Assembly (NCBI GenBank): GCA_021811925.1
Contig: JAKAPY010000099.1
Span: 1 to 6,455, forward strand
DNA length: 6,455 nt
Source of the DNA: Thermoplasmata archaeon
Lineage (GTDB): Archaea > Thermoplasmatota > Thermoplasmata > Sysuiplasmatales > Sysuiplasmataceae
Direction of reading: 5' to 3'
Both the position numbers and the translations under genes were made by a program. How positions within the stretch are numbered: the first letter of the stretch is position 1; every line of letters starts with the position of its first letter. This document shows positions 1-5,644 of this stretch, piece after piece. The notes below the pieces were generated by a model, which ran no database searches, was not told the DNA's origin, and worked only from the letters and a program-made list of their open reading frames with translations.

Positions 1-1
1 A

Positions 2-139
2 CTCTCATCATACTATCTCCTGTCGAGGAACCCTTCACCCACCGAAGAGGAGATAAGGTACGCAATATCGGGCAACATATGCAGGTGCACAGGCTACCAG
101 AACATAGTCAGGGCAGTGCAGAGCGTTGTCAAGGAATAG
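2..139 (+). CDS. [2Fe-2S] small subunit of a xanthine dehydrogenase/CO dehydrogenase-family molybdenum hydroxylase (3' end only)
   Basis: This is the last 45 codons of a gene cut by the left edge; the frame is open from base 2 to a TAG at 137-139. The visible protein ends in ISGNICRCTGYQNIVRAV followed by a short tail. That is the second cysteine pair (C-x-C, here CRC at residues 27-29 of the fragment) of the C-terminal helical [2Fe-2S] domain in CoxS/XdhC-type small subunits, followed by the near-invariant TGYxxI. In this family the small subunit passes electrons from the molybdopterin centre in the large subunit toward a FAD subunit. The plant-ferredoxin-like N-terminal domain and the CGFCTPG-type motif lie outside the window. 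The gene seems to be last in its transcription unit, because a gap of about 350 bases follows. No medium or large subunit is visible on this strand. Family assignment is firm; the substrate (CO, purine, aldehyde, N-heterocycle) is unknown. Confidence 0.9.
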   Translation, partial: LSSYYLLSRNPSPTEEEIRYAISGNICRCTGYQNIVRAVQSVVKE

Positions 140-153
140 GGCAACTGCCGGAA

Positions 154-169
154 GCTGGACAATTCCAGC
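154..169 (+). terminator. Possible small terminator hairpin after the Fe-S subunit gene
   Basis: GCTGGA (154-159), loop CAAT, TCCAGC (164-169) form a perfect 6-bp stem beginning 14 bases after the TAG of the Fe-S subunit gene. No T-run follows directly, so it is not a classic intrinsic terminator, and archaeal termination leans more on T-stretches than on hairpins. It may be a 3'-end processing or stability structure, or chance. Confidence 0.25.
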
Positions 170-462
170 AGTGACGGATCAGGTATTTCTAAACAGTTCA
201 ATTCCCGAAATTGGTTGCATGCTGGACTAACCATAGTTGCAGGCAACATGCGAAGCAGGAAACCGACAAGCTCACTGGCGGATAGAATTGGCAAAAAGAA
301 GACTCTCTAATTGGGCCCGGTGGCCACGGGACAACTGGTGTTCCGACTTGCCTGACCCCCGGATACTCAGCAACAGGGCTCGCATTTGTTCGTGTGGTAG
401 AGTGCCGTCAACGATGGGAGTGGCAACCCGGTTGATAGATCAGGCAGCGTTTGGTCACCATG

Positions 463-470
463 CTTATCTG
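463..470 (+). promoter_or_regulatory. Weak TATA-like element upstream of the hydrolase gene
   Basis: CTTATCTG is centred about 27 bases before the ATG at 494, the spacing expected if the hydrolase mRNA is leaderless. The match to an archaeal TATA box (consensus close to TTTATATA) is poor. No Shine-Dalgarno-like sequence sits just before the ATG; the nearest AGGA is about 20 bases away, too far to act. The position supports the call more than the sequence does. Confidence 0.2.
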
Positions 471-493
471 CAGGATCGCGATACGGTCAACGC

Positions 494-1621
494 ATGACTT
501 CAATGTCCTTTACAACCGATCCGATATACCGTCCGTCTGCGTGGTCAGAGAACGTGATGCGAATCATAGAAGAAGCAGAGTATGGCGGTGGGGATGTTTT
601 CGACTGTATAAGGACGATGCAGCGCATACGCCCCGGCAACGCTGAGGACTGGATCAGCGAATGGTCCAAGATTGCAAAGATCAACCAGGACCTGGCAGAC
701 GAGGCAATGAAGAAGGGACACCTGATCACAGCAAGGAAGTACTACCTGAATGCGTTCAACTACTACAGGCATGCAGCATTTCACATCCTCCCAAGGGAAA
801 AGCAGAAGGTGGATTACCACAGGCTAAGCGACGCCTGCTTCAGGAAGGCGGCAGCGCTTTTCGACCCCCCATTCGAATACCTGAACGTCGACTACGAGGG
901 AAAGCAGCTGGAGGCGATACTCTACCACACAAGGACACCCGGAAAGAATCCTGTAATGATCTATGTCCTTGGCGGCGATGCAACAAAAGAGGAGTACTAT
1001 TTTCTTGGTGTCGAGGAGGCGCTTGCACGCGGACTGAACGTTCTCGTTATAGATGGTCCGGGGCAGGCGAGCAGCCTGATACTGAAAGGGATCAGCAGCA
1101 CTCATGAATACGAAAAACCTGTTGCAGCATTCATCAACACATTAAGCAACAGGAATGACATTGACATGGAAAGGCTCGCAATTGTCGGCAGGAGCTTCGC
1201 CGGTTTCTTTGCCCCAAGGGTCGCAGCAATGGAGCCGAGGATTAAGGCGCTTGTTGTATGGGGTGCCTTCTACGACGTGTACGAGAATCTGCAGTGGAGG
1301 GTCAAGGCTATTCCGAGGTACAAGCAGATTTTTGGGATTGAAGATGAAGATGCCTTCTGGAAGAAAACGAAAGATTACACGCTCAAAGGCGTCGCTGAAA
1401 AAATCAGGTGCCCCATGCTTGTTCTTCACGGCGAGGCGGATCCGCAGGTGAAGGTCGAAGATGCAAAAAGGTTGTATGCAGAGGCATCGAGCAAGGACAA
1501 GCAGCTGATTATATTCAAGCTGGGTGAACCCGGGTCCGGCCACTGCGCACATGATTCTCCGTCGACGGTATTCCCGCTTGTGTTTGACTGGGTGGCTGAC
1601 AAGCTGAATACAAAACGATGA
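494..1621 (+). CDS. Alpha/beta hydrolase of the 2,6-dihydroxypseudooxynicotine hydrolase/Ayg1 type (probable C-C bond or ester hydrolase)
   Basis: This is a complete 375-residue cytoplasmic protein with no signal peptide or membrane segment. Residues 1 to about 125 are a helical N-terminal region that would form the cap. The alpha/beta-hydrolase core follows, with VIDGPGQ at 185-191, the nucleophile elbow GRSFAG (Ser234), a WGxFxD motif at 256-261, the acid in HGEADP (Asp316), and the general base in GSGH (His350; His353 is an alternative). As I recall it, the DHPON hydrolase of the Arthrobacter nicotine pathway uses Ser217, Asp300 and His329. Its HGxxD and DHCCH contexts resemble HGEAD and GHCAH here, the Ser-Asp spacing is nearly the same (82 versus 83), and its length is similar (about 370 aa). 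The family includes enzymes that hydrolyse C-C bonds next to a ketone, such as DHPON hydrolase and fungal Ayg1, as well as esterases. ATG 494 is the most upstream start in frame; ATG 503 is possible. Neighbouring Mo-hydroxylase genes suit a ring-degradation role, but the substrate is inferred, not shown. Confidence 0.85.
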   Translation: MTSMSFTTDPIYRPSAWSENVMRIIEEAEYGGGDVFDCIRTMQRIRPGNAEDWISEWSKIAKINQDLADEAMKKGHLITARKYYLNAFNYYRHAAFHILPREKQKVDYHRLSDACFRKAAALFDPPFEYLNVDYEGKQLEAILYHTRTPGKNPVMIYVLGGDATKEEYYFLGVEEALARGLNVLVIDGPGQASSLILKGISSTHEYEKPVAAFINTLSNRNDIDMERLAIVGRSFAGFFAPRVAAMEPRIKALVVWGAFYDVYENLQWRVKAIPRYKQIFGIEDEDAFWKKTKDYTLKGVAEKIRCPMLVLHGEADPQVKVEDAKRLYAEASSKDKQLIIFKLGEPGSGHCAHDSPSTVFPLVFDWVADKLNTKR

Positions 1622-1657
1622 CATTCGTGACATGCGGCTCACGCCTTGTGTGCATCA

Positions 1658-1670
1658 GTCAACCGTTGAC
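1658..1670. repeat. 13-bp perfect palindrome GTCAAC-C-GTTGAC, possible operator
   Basis: GTCAAC (1658-1663), a single central C, and GTTGAC (1665-1670) form a perfect inverted repeat 37 bases past the hydrolase stop and about 290 bases before the transporter TATA box. A symmetric site with a one-base centre suits a dimeric helix-turn-helix regulator better than an RNA hairpin, because the loop would be too tight. The half-site with one more base, GTCAACG, also occurs at 407-413 and at 486-492, directly before the hydrolase ATG. No regulator gene is in the window. Chance occurrence is possible. Confidence 0.35.
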
Positions 1671-1671
1671 G

Positions 1672-1754
1672 AAATCACAGTCGCTTGCAGTGAGAATGTA
1701 AATCACAAGAGTTTGACTTTAGCTGCAGTCATTGCCTTTTCCCAACCTGTGATT
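1672..1754. repeat. Three AATCACA motifs (two direct, one inverted)
   Basis: AAATCACA occurs at 1672-1679 and again at 1700-1707, 28 bases on. The reverse complement of AATCACAG, CTGTGATT, is at 1747-1754, so an 8-base inverted pair (1673-1680 with 1747-1754) spans the cluster. The spacing of 28, near three helical turns, would suit a protein-binding array. The motif is short, so I call it a weak regulatory candidate. Confidence 0.25.
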
Positions 1755-1948
1755 CCAGACAAGCCATCGGCAAAATGCTGAACACAATCGACTCCGCCGA
1801 ACGACTCAATGCGGAAAGGAAACACGATCCGATGAACACACAGACTTCACCCTTTCAGAAGAATTCGGCTGCTTCGTATGCGTTTCAGCCGTTTATGCTC
1901 ACAGGAAATTCCAGAAATCGCAAAAAAACAAAACTACTTTTCCACGCC

Positions 1949-1998
1949 GACAATCATTATATACTGACCTTTCACTACCGGTGCGGGGGACAATCATT
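1949..1998. repeat. 10-bp direct repeat GACAATCATT flanking the transporter transcription start
   Basis: GACAATCATT occurs at 1949-1958 and 1989-1998, exactly 40 bases apart start to start. The first copy overlaps the 5' edge of the TATA box and the second lies just past the expected transcription start and the GTG codon. Repressors in archaea often bind at or astride TATA/TSS positions, so these may be paired operator sites about four helical turns apart. Confidence 0.35.
1957..1964 (+). promoter_or_regulatory. TATA box for the transporter gene
   Basis: TTATATAC is the best TATA match on the + strand intergenic regions. It is preceded by an A-rich tract at 1921-1933. With the usual archaeal distance of about 25 bases from TATA centre to start site, transcription would begin near 1983-1988, at or just inside the GTG at 1981. 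That implies a leaderless message, or a translation start slightly downstream of the GTG. Confidence 0.65.
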
Positions 1999-3342
1999 CA
2001 GAACGCCAACCCAACAAGTGGGCATGTCGGTAGATTCTTCGTTGGCCTTTTTGGCAGCACGATGGACATCCTTGATTTTATATCGATAGCTTTCGTGGCC
2101 CCGTTCATAGCGAGGGAGATATACCCGTCTCATTCGTTTGCGACGTCGCTTCTTGTGACTATTGCAGCCTTTGCTGCAAGCGCACTGGTAAGACCGATCG
2201 GTGGTCCGATTATAGGTTCGGTGGCAGACAGGGTCGGCAGAAAAAGGGGAATGTATATTTCTCTTGCCGGATTGGGAATTGCCGAAATAATCACAGGTAT
2301 TATCCCGACCTATGCACAGGCGGGTCTTTTTTCTCCATTCTCTCTTCTCGCAATCAGGATCATCCAGGGATTCTTCGTCGCCGGACTGATAGCAAGTTCA
2401 TACTCAATCGGCGTCGAGAGTTTTCCGGAAAAGTACCGCGGCTTCCTGACAGGCCTGACCGGGATAGGCGGCAGTCTGGCCCACTTCCTAGGCTCGGTAG
2501 TGTTTCTGGTATCGACCCTTTTGTTTACGGGCGCATCATTTGCCACCGTCGGCTGGCGATTCATGTTCATCTTCCTGGGCGTGGCAACGTTCGCAGTGCT
2601 GGCATTCACTTACTTTATCAGCGAGTCCACAACCTTCCAGCTCGCAAAGGGAAAGGAGAGCGCCAAGACGCCTGTTCGTGACCTGTTTTCAAGCCAGAAC
2701 GGCATGAGGAGGACAACCCTGGTTGTGATGCTCACGGTCATGGGAGGACTCGGTGCGGCATTCGTAATCAACACGTTCCCAACCTACCTTGTGGTTGCTG
2801 TCCACTTAAATGCTAAAACAGTTGCCTCCATTGTGACACTGGCGAGCCTCGTCGGAATTGCTGCCAATGTACTGGGCGGCCTGTTGCTCCATACCTTCAG
2901 AACCACGAGAAACCTGATGAGGGTGTATGCCATACTCTTCGTTCCACTGTCTTTGACGCTGTTCTACATGGCTGCGCCGTCCTTGAGAACCTCCTACTTC
3001 GATGTTTTAATCATGGTAACGCTCTGGTATGTCCTGAGTTATGTCAGCAACCCCTCCAATAACCTGTATATTCAGGAGTCATACACAACAAACATGCGTG
3101 TCTCAGGCTTGGGTTTCCAGTGGAACATGGGATTCTTCCTGTCGGGCCTGATTCCACTTATCATCACATCCCTGCTCCTTCCGTATGGCATAGCTTCATA
3201 CCCGATAATTATGACAATCGCTGCAGCGCTTGTCGGAATACTATATGTTATCGGCTCATTCCTTTCGAGAGAAACAAGAGGGAATATACAGACCGAGCTG
3301 GAGAAGCTGCAGGCAGAGTCACTGACCGAAGCCCAAATGTAA
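1981..3342 (+). CDS. MFS transporter, metabolite:H+ symporter (MHS)-like
   Basis: This is a 453-residue, 12-helix inner-membrane protein of normal length for the major facilitator superfamily. RPIGG followed by GSVADRVGRKRG (residues 71-90) is motif A in the loop between helices 2 and 3, with the family's D83-R84-x-G86-R87. RIIQGFFVAG (126-135) is the helix-4 motif, ESFPEKYRG (146-154) the next loop, and FLSRETRG (427-434) the typical end of helix 12 before a charged tail. The first helix, GSTMDILDF (25-33), aligns with the GTTIEWYDF segment of MHS symporters, which usually carry organic acids or betaines. The glutamate of the MHS GGE motif in helix 4 is replaced (AGL at 134-136), so the substrate may differ. 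GTG 1981 is the only usable start in frame: no ATG lies upstream, and ATG 2062 would cut into helix 1. It probably imports the compound processed by its neighbours. Confidence 0.88.
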   Translation: MRGTIIQNANPTSGHVGRFFVGLFGSTMDILDFISIAFVAPFIAREIYPSHSFATSLLVTIAAFAASALVRPIGGPIIGSVADRVGRKRGMYISLAGLGIAEIITGIIPTYAQAGLFSPFSLLAIRIIQGFFVAGLIASSYSIGVESFPEKYRGFLTGLTGIGGSLAHFLGSVVFLVSTLLFTGASFATVGWRFMFIFLGVATFAVLAFTYFISESTTFQLAKGKESAKTPVRDLFSSQNGMRRTTLVVMLTVMGGLGAAFVINTFPTYLVVAVHLNAKTVASIVTLASLVGIAANVLGGLLLHTFRTTRNLMRVYAILFVPLSLTLFYMAAPSLRTSYFDVLIMVTLWYVLSYVSNPSNNLYIQESYTTNMRVSGLGFQWNMGFFLSGLIPLIITSLLLPYGIASYPIIMTIAAALVGILYVIGSFLSRETRGNIQTELEKLQAESLTEAQM

Positions 3343-3344
3343 TC

Positions 3345-3431
3345 TTTTTGCACAATCGCTTATGCATTCCCCCCAGGGGATGCACCCTCCATTTTTCTGT
3401 ACGGGCACTTTTTGGCACATGACTTGTTTTT
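3345..3431 (+). terminator. Cluster of four T5 runs downstream of the transporter
   Basis: Runs of five T occur at 3345-3349 (just two bases past the TAA), 3392-3396, 3409-3413 and 3427-3431. Archaeal RNA polymerase terminates at T-rich stretches on the non-template strand, often several in a row, so this cluster is a plausible termination zone for the transporter mRNA. It prevents read-through into the convergent genes on the other strand. Confidence 0.5.
3363..3384 (+). terminator. Hairpin in the transporter terminator zone
   Basis: TGCAT plus CCCC (3363-3372, one bulged T at 3368) pairs with GGGG plus ATGCA (3376-3384) around a CCA loop, giving nine pairs of which four are G-C in a row. 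A T5 run follows at 3392-3396. The hairpin sits between the convergent transporter and DUF336 genes, where a terminator is expected. There is no T-run on its other flank, so it favours the + strand. Confidence 0.5.
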
Positions 3432-3651
3432 ACAAAGCATCAGGGAATAGCAACAATGCGCATTTATCGATGCATCAGAGAAATGAACGGCCGGCGATGC
3501 TCCCTGTCCCATGTTGCGCAGCGTCGTCGAACGGTTCCCAGGAGCTCATGGAAAACGCGTAGCCATTGGACTAGCGGACTGCAAGGGCCATCGGCAGTCG
3601 GCCGAACACATGCTCGTTCCAGATGAGCCGACTTCAGGGAAGAAAAGATGT
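3432..3651. other. Gene-free remainder of the convergent gap
   Basis: With the terminator zone, the gap between the convergent genes is 309 bases. This part has no T-runs or TATA box that I can tie to a gene. A + frame opens at ATG 3511 (MLRSVVERFPGAHGKR...) and continues antisense into the DUF336 gene. Its first 45 or so codons have near-normal composition, so a decayed gene fragment is possible, but I recognise no domain. Confidence 0.4.
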
Positions 3652-4086
3652 TCAGTCAGGCAGCTTTGTCTTGTTCCTGAAATATTCTATGGCAGCCAGT
3701 GCAACCTGGTGATCCTCATCAGCAGTTCCGCCGCTGACGCCTATGCTGCCAACGATCTTTTTTGCGGTTTTGATCGGAATTCCGCCAGCTATGATTGAGA
3801 ACCTGCCCTGGTTTGTAACGTGAATTCCGAATGTAGGTTTTCCGGGAACAGCTATTTCGTTGTAATCCTTTGTCTGTCTCTGCGCGCAGGCAGCCGTAAA
3901 TGCCTTGTCCATCGCTATTGAAATGCTGCTTACCTTCGCACCGTCCATACGCGTGAAGGTAATAAGGTGTCCCGACTCGTCAGCCACTGCCGTGCACATG
4001 GGTATTCCCATTTCCCCGGATTTCTTCTCGGCGCCCTCAATCAGAATCCTGGCCTCATCCAGCGACAATCGTTTTATTTCCAACAT
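3652..4086 (-). CDS. GlcG/HbpS-like (DUF336) protein
   Basis: This is a 144-residue protein, the usual size for a single-domain member. Family hallmarks appear in order: AVADESGHLITFTRMDGA (34-50), DKAFTAA (60-66), GGIPI (101-105) and VGSIGVSGGTADEDHQVA (112-129). The family (GlcG, HbpS, the C-terminal part of PduO) forms small oligomers. Some members bind haem, and the genes often sit in catabolic clusters, but a general reaction is not established. I chose ATG 4086 over an in-frame ATG at 4218: the family domain starts here, a TATA box (4112-4119) lies 29 bases upstream, and the longer form would translate through that promoter and a terminator hairpin. The message is thus predicted leaderless or nearly so. 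It lies downstream of the M24 gene on the same strand, but with its own promoter and a terminator between them. No signal peptide is seen, so it is probably cytoplasmic. Confidence 0.9.
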   Translation of the reverse strand: MLEIKRLSLDEARILIEGAEKKSGEMGIPMCTAVADESGHLITFTRMDGAKVSSISIAMDKAFTAACAQRQTKDYNEIAVPGKPTFGIHVTNQGRFSIIAGGIPIKTAKKIVGSIGVSGGTADEDHQVALAAIEYFRNKTKLPD

Positions 4087-4111
4087 GGCGGAGAAGGTAA
4101 AGTCGGTCAGG

Positions 4112-4119
4112 ATATTAAA
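4112..4119 (-). promoter_or_regulatory. TATA box for the DUF336 gene
   Basis: Read on the - strand this is TTTAATAT, a good archaeal TATA box centred about 29 bases upstream of the ATG at 4086. Transcription would start roughly 0-4 bases before the ATG, giving a leaderless mRNA. This element decides the start of the gene. Confidence 0.7.
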
Positions 4120-4170
4120 CCTACCAATTATCCCGACCTGAAAGTGACCGCAGTTCCTCCCGTGAAAATG

Positions 4171-4195
4171 GAAATGCTCTTTCATTGAGCATTTC
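4171..4195 (-). terminator. Hairpin terminator after the M24-family gene
   Basis: GAAATGCTC (4171-4179) and GAGCATTTC (4187-4195) form a perfect 9-bp stem with a 7-base loop. It starts about 60 bases past the TAG of the M24 gene on the - strand. Just after the stem, in the - direction, the sequence reads CATTTTC, a short T-run. It separates the M24 transcript from the DUF336 promoter, so the two genes are probably not a simple operon. Confidence 0.55.
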
Positions 4196-4256
4196 AGCTG
4201 CCTAATTAAATGCAACACGCAGGCATCTGTTCCCGAGCTGCTGTCCGCACTCCGGC

Positions 4257-5471
4257 CTATACTACCGCAAGCGCTCTTTCATCGAATGGTATTTTCGTCA
4301 GGCTCCTCGGAGCACCCTCAGTTATCACGAAAGGGGTCCCAAGCCAGGTGTACGCTGGTTTCTGGGATGGAGGTCCAAGTTCGAGCATCATAACCATTCC
4401 GGGCTTGAACTCGAATGAATCCCCTTCCCTGAGCGTCGGCTCAGGCGCCATCAGTCCCACGCCGTGCACAATTGGAGTCAGGGCCTGTATGTTGTCTCCC
4501 ATGACTCCCCTGTACTCCTCCGCCATTTTCCTGGCGGTCTTCATGAAATTGCCGAGCGTGTTTCCCGCTTTCAGTTCGCCAATCAGCCTGTTGTAGACTT
4601 CAAGTGAGCATTCAACCGCACTCACAACATCCGGGTGCGCTTTCCCAAGGCTGATGAGCTGCAGTGACTGAGCCATATACCCGTGCACGCTTGGAGAGAA
4701 TTCGCTTAGAATCACGTCCCCTTGCTTCAAGACCCTGCTGGTGAAAATGACGTCGTTCTTGAAAAACTCGGGCTCCTTCGCAGGCAGCTGCCCCGATGTC
4801 CCTATTATGAAGAAAGGTTGTTCCGCGCCCAGATCGTAAATCACCTTCTGCAGCTGTGCAAACCACTCATTTTCCCTCACGCCTGGCTTAGTGAAGGGAA
4901 GCATATCCTTGAATGCCTCATCACAGACCTCTGTGGAGAGCTTCATGAGCTCGAGCTCTTCCTCGCTCTTGACATACCTAAGCGTGGTAAATATGTCGGT
5001 GTCATCGGTGAATTTTGCCTTTGGGAACTCTTTTGCCAGCTCCAGATACACGTTGTAGGGCATTCCAACGATATCGCCGTTCATGTATCCTGCCCCAACA
5101 AGGCCAATGTGTCCCTCCTGCAGGCCAAGTTTTTTGATCCTCTCGATAAGCACAGCCGCATTGCCTGTTCCCCTCGGGCGGATATCCTTCACCCATGATG
5201 TTGTCGCAAGGCTCCTTTTGACCATCATCTGCGTGACATAAGTTCCATCGCCCTCCAGCGGAAATACAAGGAAGCTGGCTGTCGAAAGATTGTCCGAGTA
5301 GTTGCTCACGTATCTTACATTCGCGTTCATCATATTCCACCGGCCGGAATAGCCGGTGATGATCAGGCAGTCAATCTGCCTCCTTCTCATTTCCGCCTTT
5401 ATCTTCACGTATCTGCTGGCACGTTCTTTCTCCGAAGGTGCACTTGCAGTGAGTGCTGAACTCTCTATCAT
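4257..5471 (-). CDS. M24 (creatinase/Xaa-Pro peptidase) family protein with altered metal site
   Basis: This is a complete 404-residue protein of normal length for a two-domain creatinase/prolidase homologue. Residues about 15-165 are the N-terminal creatinase-type domain, and about 170-400 the pita-bread catalytic domain. Landmarks of the fold are IIGTSGQLP (222-230), LKQGDVILSEF (248-258), IVHGVGLMAPEP (334-345), KPGMVMMLELGP (356-367) and the closing FVITEGAPRSLTK (381-393). In metallopeptidases these positions supply Asp, Asp, His, Glu, Glu. Here I read Glu257, Gln268, His336, Glu364 and Leu377, so only the His and one Glu remain, with Glu257 as a conservative change. The protein is therefore unlikely to be a dinuclear-metal aminopeptidase. 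Creatinase itself is a metal-free member that hydrolyses a C-N bond in a small guanidino compound, so a small-molecule amidohydrolase-like role is plausible. There is no signal peptide. It has its own TATA-like promoter and a hairpin terminator. Confidence 0.85.
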   Translation of the reverse strand: MIESSALTASAPSEKERASRYVKIKAEMRRRQIDCLIITGYSGRWNMMNANVRYVSNYSDNLSTASFLVFPLEGDGTYVTQMMVKRSLATTSWVKDIRPRGTGNAAVLIERIKKLGLQEGHIGLVGAGYMNGDIVGMPYNVYLELAKEFPKAKFTDDTDIFTTLRYVKSEEELELMKLSTEVCDEAFKDMLPFTKPGVRENEWFAQLQKVIYDLGAEQPFFIIGTSGQLPAKEPEFFKNDVIFTSRVLKQGDVILSEFSPSVHGYMAQSLQLISLGKAHPDVVSAVECSLEVYNRLIGELKAGNTLGNFMKTARKMAEEYRGVMGDNIQALTPIVHGVGLMAPEPTLREGDSFEFKPGMVMMLELGPPSQKPAYTWLGTPFVITEGAPRSLTKIPFDERALAVV

Positions 5472-5499
5472 GGGCTACTGACCGCAATACGCCGTCGTG

Positions 5500-5507
5500 T
5501 TTATCAA
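5500..5507 (-). promoter_or_regulatory. Probable TATA box for the M24-family gene
   Basis: On the - strand this reads TTGATAAA, centred about 32 bases upstream of the ATG at 5471. The start site would fall about 6 bases before the ATG, giving a very short leader. No Shine-Dalgarno sequence fits in the CAGTAGCCC that precedes the ATG. The match is moderate. The 173-base gap to the large-subunit gene upstream has room for an independent promoter. Confidence 0.4.
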
Positions 5508-5644
5508 TTTTCTCAGATTTTCGACAAATGCGAAAGTGTTCCCCATGGCTTTCCCTCAGGATATGCTGTTAGTTTCCGCAGAATGCCAAGTGAAGAGAGA
5601 ATTTCCATCGTGTTAACGGACGAACATGATGCCGTGGCACTCCT

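Larger units (their letters stand above)
140..493. other. Gene-free stretch between the Fe-S subunit gene and the hydrolase gene
   Basis: I see no convincing gene here on either strand. The short open frames on both strands have unusual composition (many Trp, Arg, Cys) and no recognisable motif. Small structured elements are present: a 6-bp hairpin just after the Fe-S subunit gene, an 8-base palindrome GTGGCCAC at 320-327 inside a GC-rich patch, and GTTGC-AG-GCAAC at about 236-247. The length is more than one promoter needs, so the stretch may hold decayed coding sequence, an unrecognised small RNA or a long regulatory region. Nothing in it lets me choose. Confidence 0.5.
1622..1980. other. 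Regulatory gap between hydrolase and transporter genes
   Basis: This 359-base stretch has no convincing gene. It contains a small hairpin just after the hydrolase stop (CGTGA 1626-1630 paired with TCACG 1639-1643), a 13-bp palindrome at 1658-1670, three AATCACA-type motifs between 1672 and 1754, an A-rich tract at 1921-1933, and the transporter TATA box at 1957-1964. A 104-codon open frame starting at ATG 1775 crosses the TATA box and runs into the transporter in another frame, so I treat it as spurious. The transporter therefore probably has its own regulated promoter rather than reading through from the hydrolase. Confidence 0.5.

Noticed and set aside
320..327. GTGGCCAC palindrome in a GC-rich patch
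   Set aside because: Short, isolated and far from any start codon; expected by chance in sequence of this composition.
237..497. 86-codon + open frame before the hydrolase
   Set aside because: Excess Trp, Arg and Cys, no motif, and it overlaps the hydrolase start by a few bases in a different frame.
1775..2089. 104-codon + open frame upstream of and overlapping the transporter
   Set aside because: It crosses the TATA box, overlaps the transporter in another frame, and has no recognisable motif.
4087..4218. N-terminal extension of the DUF336 protein to an ATG at 4218 (188 aa)
   Set aside because: It would run through a perfect 9-bp terminator hairpin and a good TATA box. The extra 44 residues (rich in His, Phe, Cys) match nothing in the family, whose domain begins at the ATG at 4086.
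5513..5608. 31-codon mini-ORF on the - strand between the large-subunit gene and the M24 gene
   Set aside because: No Shine-Dalgarno or well-placed TATA box, no known small-protein motif; this length occurs readily by chance.
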